A DNA stretch of 12,476 nucleotides. Source: Dehalococcoidia bacterium. GTDB taxonomy: Bacteria; Chloroflexota; Dehalococcoidia; JAENJB01. A program made the translations under genes and the position numbers. Under the pieces are notes generated by a model, which had not been told where the DNA came from, did no database searches, and was given only the letters and a program-made list of their open reading frames with translations. Of this stretch, positions 7,579 through 12,476 are shown piece by piece. The stretch lies in the NCBI GenBank assembly GCA_016844565.1, contig JAENJB010000045.1:1-12476 (forward strand), written 5' to 3'. How positions within the stretch are numbered: the stretch's first letter is position 1; each line of letters opens with the position of its first letter.

Positions 7579-7672
7579 TGTCATTGCGAGCCCCGACATG
7601 GGCGAAGCAATCTCATCAGTCTCTCTTGGGATTGCTTCGTCATCCGCCTGCGGCGGCCTCCTCGCAATGACA
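7579..7672. repeat. Palindromic intergenic repeat, TGTCATTGCGAG family, copy 2
   Basis: The 94-base element is bounded by TGTCATTGCGAG and its exact reverse complement. Inner arms GAAGCAATCTC and GGATTGCTTCG pair with minor mismatch. Each arm also carries a private small hairpin (CCCCGACATGGG on the left, CCGCCTGCGGCGG on the right). It ends eight bases from the birA stop and sits between convergent genes. Confidence 0.88.
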
Positions 7673-7680
7673 TGGTGGAT

Positions 7681-8487
7681 CTAGACCTGCAAGGTTACGT
7701 CCCCCGCCACCACCCTTATCCTCCGTCCGTCGGGGCAAACCAGGATAAGCCCGCCCTCGTTGTCTATGGCCTCGACGACCCCCTTCTCCACGGCGCCCCC
7801 CTCACTGAACGTCACACTCACCTCTTTGCCTACTGTTTCCACCCTCTTGAGCCATGGCCCATAAACCTTCCTCCCCGCCTTCACACCGAGGTAAAGACGC
7901 TCCATCTCCAGGAGAAGCTGCGACAGCAGCTCCAGCATGTTAACCTCCTGGCCCGTCTCCACCGAAAGGCTGGTGGCCGTGGAGGCGATCTCCGGCATGG
8001 CGGCCGGAGAGAAGTTGACGTTTAGACCTATCCCCACCAGGGAAAAATCGAGTGCCTTGCCCCGGAAGATGTTCTCAATGAGGATGCCGCACACCTTCTT
8101 CCCGTTAATGAGCACATCGTTGGGCCATTTTATCTGCGGCCTGAGCCGGGTTACCGACTCGATGGCGTTGACGACTGCCAGCGAAGCCAGCATGACCAAC
8201 TGGGGCAAATGCTCCTCAGATGGGGGACGGAGGACTATCGAAAACGTCAGGCTGCCGCGAGGTGAAAACCAGGTCCTTTCCAACCGCCCCCGCCCGGCCG
8301 TCTGCTCGTCCACAGCGATGACGGTTCCCTCGGGCACCCCCTTTACGGCCTCCTCCCTCGCCTTCTCCATGGTGGACGGGAGAGAAGGATAGCACAGCAT
8401 GTGCTGGCCCATCAGCTTGGTGGACAGCTTCAACCTGCCCAGAATCACCGCCGAGCAAAGACTGTTGTTTACCGTCTCCAATTGCAT
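7681..8487 (-). CDS. birA: Biotin-[acetyl-CoA-carboxylase] ligase BirA, monofunctional
   Basis: Activates biotin as biotinyl-AMP and attaches it to the lysine of biotin carrier domains, such as acetyl-CoA or pyruvate carboxylase subunits. The 268-residue protein shows the class signatures in order: LPSTMEKA (36-43), the adenylate-binding GRGR loop (65-68) within DEQTAGRGRLERTWFSP, KWPNDVLING (120-129) with the conserved lysine, GKKVCGILIE (129-138) and GIGLNVNF (152-159). A C-terminal SH3-like domain lies at about 220-268. There is no N-terminal helix-turn-helix, so it should not act as a biotin repressor of the E. coli type. The ATG has AGGAGA six bases upstream and begins 21 bases after the pgk stop, so the two are probably cotranscribed. 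Confidence 0.94.
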   Translation of the reverse strand: MQLETVNNSLCSAVILGRLKLSTKLMGQHMLCYPSLPSTMEKAREEAVKGVPEGTVIAVDEQTAGRGRLERTWFSPRGSLTFSIVLRPPSEEHLPQLVMLASLAVVNAIESVTRLRPQIKWPNDVLINGKKVCGILIENIFRGKALDFSLVGIGLNVNFSPAAMPEIASTATSLSVETGQEVNMLELLSQLLLEMERLYLGVKAGRKVYGPWLKRVETVGKEVSVTFSEGGAVEKGVVEAIDNEGGLILVCPDGRRIRVVAGDVTLQV

Positions 8488-8508
8488 CTACTCTCCTGTT
8501 CTGGAACC

Positions 8509-9699
8509 CTACTTCTTGTCCTGCAGAGCAGCCACCCCGGGCAGTGTCTCCCCCTCAAGAAAGGTCAGGGAGGCGCCGCCCCCCGTAGACACATGAGTCA
8601 TCCTGTCCTTGAGCCCCATATTCACCACGGCCTCGGCCGTAGAGCCCCCGCCCACTATCGTCGTCGCGTTCAGGCCGGCCAGCAGTTCTGCCATGGCCCG
8701 CGTGCCTGATGCAAAGCCCGGCACCTCGAATATCCCCATCGGTCCGTTCCACAGGACCGTCTTACATTTCCTGAGCTCCGCCGAGAACGACTTCACAGTC
8801 TCCGGCCCGATATCCACCACCAGACTGCGAGCAGGTATGGCATTGGCCCGCACCGTCTGGGACGGTGCGCTGCCATCGGGTTTCTCCGAGACGACGAAGT
8901 CGACCGGCAGGAGCAGGCGAACCCTGCTTTCCTCGGCCTCCCGCATCATCTTCTCCGCCCACACTATCCGGTCAACTTCCACCAGCGAGCCACCCACCTC
9001 GAGTCCTTTCACTTTCAGGAAGGTAGCAGCCATACCTCCCCCGATAAGCAACAGGTCCAGTTTCTTCAGTATGTTGCCGACCACACCCATCTTATCGCTT
9101 ATCTTAGCTCCGCCCACCAGCGCGGCGAAAGGACGCGCCGGCTCCTCCAGAGCCTGTCCCAGCGCCTTCAGTTCCTTCTCCACCAGCAATCCCGCCACCG
9201 AGGGCAAGTAGCGCGTCACGCCCACAGTAGAGGCATGGGCCCGGTGGGTGGTGCCGAAAGCATCGTTGACGAAAACGTCCCCCAGCCGGGCGAGTGCTTG
9301 AGAGAAGGCGGCATCATTCTTCTCTTCCTCGGCATGAAAACGGATATTCTCCAGCAGCACGACCTCGCCCGCCTGGAGCTGGCCCACTGCCTTCTCGACT
9401 TCCGGACCGATGCAGTCGGCCACCGTCCTGACCGGCTTGCCAAGCAGCTCGGAGAGCCTCTTCGCTACTCCCCCCATCCTAAGAGACCCCACCACCTTCC
9501 CATCAGGCCGCCCGAGATGAGACATGAGCACCACCCTGGCGCCATTGTCCATCAGATATCTGATGGTCGGCAAGGACTCCTTGATGCGTGTATCGTCGGT
9601 GACTGCGCCTCTCTCCTTATCGAGAGGGACGTTGAAATCGACCCTGACCAGGACCCTCTTGCCACGGACAGGCACATCCCTGACCGTCAGCTTGTCCAT
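8509..9699 (-). CDS. pgk: Phosphoglycerate kinase
   Basis: Transfers phosphate between 1,3-bisphosphoglycerate and ADP in glycolysis, or the reverse in gluconeogenesis; cytoplasmic. The full-length 396-residue two-domain kinase has VRVDFNVPL (18-26), SHLGRPDG (60-67), the LLENIRFHAEEEKND strip (115-129), NDAFGTTHRAHAST (145-158), VGGAKISDKMGV (195-206) and WNGPMGIFE (317-325). The glycine loop near 349-358 reads VGGGSTAEAV: a serine (S353) stands where many kinases have the aspartate of GGGD, a residue linked to metal-nucleotide binding in well-studied enzymes. The ATG is preceded by GGGAGGT at good spacing. A palindromic repeat begins 33 bases upstream of the start, so the promoter must lie in that short gap, within the repeat or beyond it; I found no convincing one. 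Confidence 0.97.
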   Translation of the reverse strand: MDKLTVRDVPVRGKRVLVRVDFNVPLDKERGAVTDDTRIKESLPTIRYLMDNGARVVLMSHLGRPDGKVVGSLRMGGVAKRLSELLGKPVRTVADCIGPEVEKAVGQLQAGEVVLLENIRFHAEEEKNDAAFSQALARLGDVFVNDAFGTTHRAHASTVGVTRYLPSVAGLLVEKELKALGQALEEPARPFAALVGGAKISDKMGVVGNILKKLDLLLIGGGMAATFLKVKGLEVGGSLVEVDRIVWAEKMMREAEESRVRLLLPVDFVVSEKPDGSAPSQTVRANAIPARSLVVDIGPETVKSFSAELRKCKTVLWNGPMGIFEVPGFASGTRAMAELLAGLNATTIVGGGSTAEAVVNMGLKDRMTHVSTGGGASLTFLEGETLPGVAALQDKK

Positions 9700-9731
9700 T
9701 TCAGACCTCCCTGAGTAAGCCGTACCCTTCC

Positions 9732-9826
9732 TGTCATTGCGAGCCCCGCTTCATCGGGGCGAAGCAATCTCATCACGCCCCTAGCTACTCAGAGATTGCT
9801 TCGGCACTTCGTGCCTCGCAATGACA
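9732..9826. repeat. Palindromic intergenic repeat, TGTCATTGCGAG family, copy 3
   Basis: The 95-base element has exact 12-base inverted ends and inner arms GAAGCAATCTC and GAGATTGCTTC. Each arm holds its own mini-hairpin: CCCCGCTTCATCGGGG on the left and GGCACTTCGTGCC on the right. These differ in sequence from those of copy 2 but occupy the same places. It lies just upstream of pgk and could fold in the pgk leader or in read-through transcripts of the upstream cooC-like gene. Confidence 0.88.
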
Positions 9827-9849
9827 CGCCGGGCCACTGCTTTGCTCAT

Positions 9850-9906
9850 TAGGATTTCAGATTTTGATATTGTTTAGAGTTTAGAAATTCGGATTTGGAA
9901 TTTGAT
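9850..9906. other. AT-rich intergenic tract with GGATTT imperfect repeats
   Basis: This tract is markedly richer in A and T than its surroundings and has imperfect direct repeats built on GGATTT (9852-9857 and 9891-9896). It lies between the CooC-like stop and the palindromic repeat upstream of pgk. It could hold a pgk promoter on the minus strand, but no convincing -35/-10 pair was found. It may be another dispersed repeat. Confidence 0.4.
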
Positions 9907-9913
9907 GGGGAGG

Positions 9914-10705
9914 CTACTTCCTGGCTCCCTCGCCGGCCAGCTGTTCCAGCTTATCTCTTATCTGCCTGACCTCCTCCACCGCCTCGGGAGAGAGATCAAA
10001 GGCGCTCTTGCCCTGGACATCCGCCTGGGCAATCTCCTGATGGTAGTTGATAAAACCCAGAATCTCGAACTCGGGCAGGCTCTGCTGTATGAACTGGCGG
10101 TCGGCCTCGCTCTTCGTCTTGGAGCCGACGGCCCACACCTTCTTCACGCCCAGGTCCTGTGCCAGCTTCTTGACCGCTTGCGCAGTTTGGAAGCTCCGCT
10201 GGCCGGGCTCGACCACTACTATGAAAGCGTCCACCGCCTGAGCCGTGCCCCTCCCCAGGTGCTCCACTCCCGCGTCCATGTCGACCACCACCACCTCCGA
10301 CCGCCCCACCAGCAGATGAGTGATGAGGCTCTTCACCATGGTGCTCTCGGGACACATACAGCCGCCGCCACCCGTCTTCACCGTGCCCATCACCATGACC
10401 CTGACATTGTCCTTCTTGCCCCCGTATCTCTCGGGAAGATCATCCACGCGTGGATTGAGCCTGAAGTAAGTGCCGGAGCTGCCGGGCCTGGCGCCGGTGC
10501 GCTCCTCGATCAGATCGTTGAGCTCGACTATCGGCACTATCTTGCGGGCCTCTTCCGGCGAGACCCCCACTGCCGCCGCCAGATTGGCATCCGGGTTGGC
10601 ATCGATGGCTATCACCGCCGTGCCGTCGGAGCTGTAGAGCCTTGCCAGCATGCTGGCCAGCGTTGTCTTGCCCACACCACCCTTACCTGCGATCGCCAGC
10701 TTCAC
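9914..10705 (-). CDS. cooC: CooC-type nickel-insertion ATPase (carbon monoxide dehydrogenase maturation)
   Basis: MinD/SIMIBI-class P-loop ATPase that supports nickel insertion into the C-cluster of carbon monoxide dehydrogenase. The 263 residues open with the deviant Walker A motif GKGGVGKTT (7-15), including the signature lysine K8. Then come DANPDANL (35-42), the CooC-specific CxC pair C116/C118 in GGGGCMCPE, the Walker B-like VVVDMDAGVEHLGRG (138-152), and a nucleotide-base region with GSKTKSE (194-200). In CooC the two cysteines bind metal at the dimer interface, which separates this protein from plain MinD or ParA. The GTG start has GGAGG eight bases upstream. No CODH/acetyl-CoA synthase gene lies in the window, so the partner is elsewhere. 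Which of several CooC paralogues this is cannot be told. Confidence 0.88.
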   Translation of the reverse strand: MKLAIAGKGGVGKTTLASMLARLYSSDGTAVIAIDANPDANLAAAVGVSPEEARKIVPIVELNDLIEERTGARPGSSGTYFRLNPRVDDLPERYGGKKDNVRVMVMGTVKTGGGGCMCPESTMVKSLITHLLVGRSEVVVVDMDAGVEHLGRGTAQAVDAFIVVVEPGQRSFQTAQAVKKLAQDLGVKKVWAVGSKTKSEADRQFIQQSLPEFEILGFINYHQEIAQADVQGKSAFDLSPEAVEEVRQIRDKLEQLAGEGARK

Positions 10706-10743
10706 CTTCGTTTCCTCCGTATTGACATGCCAAAGTGTTTCAT

Positions 10744-10749
10744 ATTATA
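10744..10749 (-). promoter_or_regulatory. Candidate -10 box for the cooC-like gene
   Basis: On the minus strand a perfect TATAAT lies about 40 bases upstream of the GTG start. No good -35 hexamer is present at 16-18 bases (TTGTCA is only 13 bases away), so this is a tentative call. Transcription would start near 10737. Confidence 0.35.
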
Positions 10750-10788
10750 GCGCCCCGAAAGGTGACAAGGAAATCAGGATGGGCACCA

Positions 10789-11042
10789 TCACCCTTACCC
10801 TCTCCCATCAAGGTGGCTTTGCCCAAAAAGTGGGGTCTCGGTGTCATCCCTTCGTTGCACTCAGGGCAGGCTCTGAGCGAAGCGAAGGATCTCTAGGTGG
10901 TGGGGCCTATCTGTGCTACACCAACCCCACCAGAGATTCTTCGTCGCTTCGCTCCTCAGAATGACATTTGAGGCAAGCCCCATCAAGGGCGAGGGGATTG
11001 CGGAGGTATTTCCTCTCCCCTGGAGGGAGAGGATGAAGGTGA
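10789..11042. repeat. Outer inverted-repeat element, split by an inserted repeat
   Basis: TCACCCTTACCCTCTCCC at the left and GGGAGAGGATGAAGGTGA at the right are imperfect inverted ends. A perfect hairpin (CCTCTCCC 11012-11019, GGGAGAGG 11025-11032) lies at the right end. Removing the inserted segment and one direct repeat rebuilds a second hairpin of CCCTCTCCC facing GGCGAGGGG, so the original element was about 80 bases with two hairpins. Non-coding. With the segment below, it fills most of the gap between the cooC-like gene and the hydrolase gene. Confidence 0.6.
10814..10978. repeat. Inserted palindromic element with flanking 10-base direct repeats
   Basis: The segment is bracketed by the direct repeat CCCATCAAGG (10804-10813 and 10979-10988). 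Its ends are imperfect inverted repeats, GGCTTTGCCCAAA and TTTGAGGCAAGCC. Inside is a 125-base palindrome (10842-10966) running from TGTCATCC to GAATGACA, with a central hairpin (GGTGGGG facing CCCCACC). Positions 10815-10918 match the element at the window end, apart from a 24-base insert. No transposase is encoded, so it is non-autonomous if mobile. Confidence 0.75.
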
Positions 11043-11050
11043 GGGGGAAG

Positions 11051-11695
11051 ATGTTAACCTCATCCCGCTGTGATATCATATCCACTCTCATGCTGCTATT
11101 CGGACACCTCGGCATCACCTTCGGCGCGGCCTGGCTCGCTCACCGCGCGGTCATCCGGCTCAAATCAGGACCGCCAGGCGCGAAGGCTGAGGCCGGGCAA
11201 TCGGCGGGTACTGTCCGGAATTCCACGCCATCGATCAACTGGGACTACCGGTTCGTGCTGGTCGGCTCACTGCTGCCCGACCTCATCGACAAACCCGTCG
11301 GTCACATCTTCTTCCGGGAAACCATCAGCAACGGCCGCATCTATGCCCATACCCTGCTCTTCCTTCTCCTGCTGACCACTCTGGGCCTTGCCCTATACCG
11401 CCGGCGAGGGACCCCGACAACGTCGGGACTTCTCCTCTCCTTCGGCGTAGCGGGCCATCTCATCGAGGATAGGATTTGGACGGCGACTGGCACGCTCCTG
11501 TGGCCTCTCCTGGGCTGGAACTTCCCGGTATTGGACCTGACAGGTTGGACGCAGAGCATAATCGAGGCTTTGTTCACTAACCCGGGTGTGTACATCCCCG
11601 AGCTCATCGGGCTGACTCTCCTCACCTGGGGCTTTCTGGTGCTGGTGCGCCGAAGGAAAGTGCTGTCCTTTGCCTTCAGAGGCCGTTCAGCTTGA
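11051..11695 (+). CDS. Membrane-bound metal-dependent hydrolase, YdjM/DUF457-like
   Basis: Integral membrane protein of the family annotated as inner-membrane metal-dependent hydrolase; substrate and physiological role are unknown. From ATG 11051 (214 residues) it has a hydrophobic start with MLLFGHLGITFGAAWLA (14-30, H19), a loop of about 30 hydrophilic residues, GSLLPDLID (72-80, with D77 and D80), NGRIYAHTLLF (94-104, H100), GHLIEDRIW (135-143, H136 and D140), and a last hydrophobic segment at about 182-199. The spaced His/Asp residues next to membrane segments are what the family is defined by. ATG 11051 has a G-rich GAGGGGG upstream, but both lie at the edge of the repeat. ATG 11090, which begins at MLLFGHLG, fits my impression of the usual family start but lacks a ribosome site. 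The DedA gene follows 34 bases later. Confidence 0.78.
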   Translation: MLTSSRCDIISTLMLLFGHLGITFGAAWLAHRAVIRLKSGPPGAKAEAGQSAGTVRNSTPSINWDYRFVLVGSLLPDLIDKPVGHIFFRETISNGRIYAHTLLFLLLLTTLGLALYRRRGTPTTSGLLLSFGVAGHLIEDRIWTATGTLLWPLLGWNFPVLDLTGWTQSIIEALFTNPGVYIPELIGLTLLTWGFLVLVRRRKVLSFAFRGRSA

Positions 11696-11729
11696 CCATC
11701 CATTCCACCCGGCCTGAACTTGAGCGCTT

Positions 11730-12371
11730 ATGGAAGCCTTAATGGAGGCGGTCTTTGCCTTCGTCAGAGCCGTCTACGACAGCATGGGATGGCCAGGGGT
11801 GGTGCTGCTCATGGCCGTAGAGTCTGCCGCCATCCCACTCCCCAGCGAAGTGATAATGCCATTGAGCGGCTGGATGCTCATCAAAGAGCAGGACCTGGGA
11901 GCGGCTTTCACCCTGCTGGCAGGGGTATACGGCGCCCTGGGCTGCGTCCTGGGCTCCGCCGTATCTTACTGGCTCGGGCTCAAGGGCGGGCAGCCGCTGG
12001 TGGAGAAATACGGACGCTACTTTCTTGTCACCCAGCACGATATCGAACTAGCCAATACGTGGTTTGTCAGATATGGCAACGCCGCTATATTCTATTCCCG
12101 CCTGCTACCGGTGGCGCGCACCTATGTCAGCCTGGCCGCCGGAATCGCCCGCATGCCGTTCAAGTGGTTTCTGCCACTGACCTTCCTCGGCTCCTTCCCA
12201 TGGTGCCTGGGGCTGGCCTATGCCGGCTTCCTCCTCGGATCAAGCTGGAACAAGATCCATACCGTCCTCGGCCCCTTCAGCTATACTGTCCTGCTCCTGG
12301 CAGTGATAGGAATAGCCTACTACTTCTACGTGCACATTAAACACTATCAGAAGTGGAAGAAGCTCCGATGA
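11730..12371 (+). CDS. DedA family (SNARE-associated/VTT domain) membrane protein
   Basis: Polytopic membrane protein of the DedA family. Members support membrane homeostasis and several have been linked to lipid (undecaprenyl phosphate or phospholipid) flipping. The 213 residues show the family pattern: ESAAIPLPSEVIMPLSG (31-47, with E31 and E40), a glycine-rich helix GALGCVLGSAVSYWLGLKGG (68-87), the hallmark FYSRLLPVARTYVSLAAGIARMPF (121-144, with R124 and R130), and a final helix at about 185-203 followed by a basic tail. The acidic residues in the first re-entrant region and the two arginines are the kind shown to be essential in E. coli homologues. The start could be ATG 11730 or ATG 11742; the latter has GGAAG six bases upstream. 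It probably shares a transcript with the preceding hydrolase gene. Confidence 0.92.
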   Translation: MEALMEAVFAFVRAVYDSMGWPGVVLLMAVESAAIPLPSEVIMPLSGWMLIKEQDLGAAFTLLAGVYGALGCVLGSAVSYWLGLKGGQPLVEKYGRYFLVTQHDIELANTWFVRYGNAAIFYSRLLPVARTYVSLAAGIARMPFKWFLPLTFLGSFPWCLGLAYAGFLLGSSWNKIHTVLGPFSYTVLLLAVIGIAYYFYVHIKHYQKWKKLR

Positions 12372-12395
12372 AGGGATTATCCCCTCTCCCTGGAC

Positions 12396-12476
12396 GGGCT
12401 TTGCCCAAAAAGTGGGGTCTCGGTGTCATCCTGAGCGAAGCGAAGGATCTCTAGGTGGTGGGGCCTATCTGTGCTA
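12396..12476. repeat. Second copy of the GGCTTTGCCC element (truncated by window end)
   Basis: From 12397 to the last base the sequence matches 10815-10918, except that it lacks 24 bases after GTGTCATCC. The left flank CCCTCTCCCTGGACGG resembles the left flank of the other copy (CCCTCTCCCATCAAGG). It starts 25 bases after the dedA stop. The right half lies outside the window. Confidence 0.85.

Noticed and set aside
7681..8487. BirA acting as a transcriptional repressor
   Set aside because: The protein starts directly at the catalytic domain and lacks the N-terminal helix-turn-helix found in repressor-type BirA.
5149..9826. Repeated TGTCATTGCGAG sequences as a possible CRISPR or attachment-site system
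   Set aside because: The copies are widely separated, palindromic at both ends and lie between genes; there are no regular spacers, cas genes or integrase.
9902..10750. Plus-strand open frame of 282 codons opposite the CooC-like gene
   Set aside because: A shadow of a gene with intact P-loop and CxC motifs; its translation is His/Leu/Arg-rich without motifs.

Overview
The window looks like a piece of an uncultured, fairly GC-rich bacterial chromosome. The gene set and style suggest the Chloroflexota, probably a Dehalococcoidia-like lineage. The reasons are a hisZ-hisG-hisD-hisC cluster of the short-form HisG type, a CooC-type nickel ATPase, a stomatin/NfeD pair, and several short palindromic repeats between genes. 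This placement is inference from gene content; no marker gene here settles it.

Layout. Positions 1-5054 (minus strand) hold the start of a histidine operon: hisZ, hisG, hisD, hisC, with hisC running off the left edge. All junctions overlap (8, 4 and 8 bases), so the genes are probably translationally coupled. Two points stand out. HisG is a single 480-residue chain made of two HisG modules whose signature motifs have decayed in a complementary way. HisZ carries a frame break where about a dozen family residues are missing. Positions 5055-5399 are a divergent intergenic region with a his promoter, a palindromic repeat and a promoter for the right-hand operon. Positions 5427-7493 (plus) encode an NfeD/STOPP membrane serine protease followed by its usual partner, a stomatin-type SPFH protein. 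After a hairpin and a second palindromic repeat, 7681-9699 (minus) encode phosphoglycerate kinase followed by a biotin-protein ligase. A third repeat and an AT-rich tract lead to a CooC-like ATPase (9914-10705, minus). Positions 10789-11042 hold one repeat inserted into another, with recognisable direct repeats. Then come a YdjM/DUF457-type membrane hydrolase (11051-11695) and a DedA membrane protein (11730-12371), both plus. The window ends inside a second copy of the inserted repeat.

How the genes fit together. The his genes cover the first step (HisG with regulatory HisZ), the last two oxidations (HisD) and the transamination (HisC) of histidine synthesis. Pgk serves glycolysis or gluconeogenesis and BirA biotinylates carboxylase carriers. 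CooC points to a carbon monoxide dehydrogenase elsewhere in the genome. The stomatin/STOPP pair and DedA are membrane-maintenance functions. No tRNA, rRNA, CRISPR array or complete transposase gene was seen. The most original signals are the tandem HisG and the nested non-coding repeat; neither was checked against databases.
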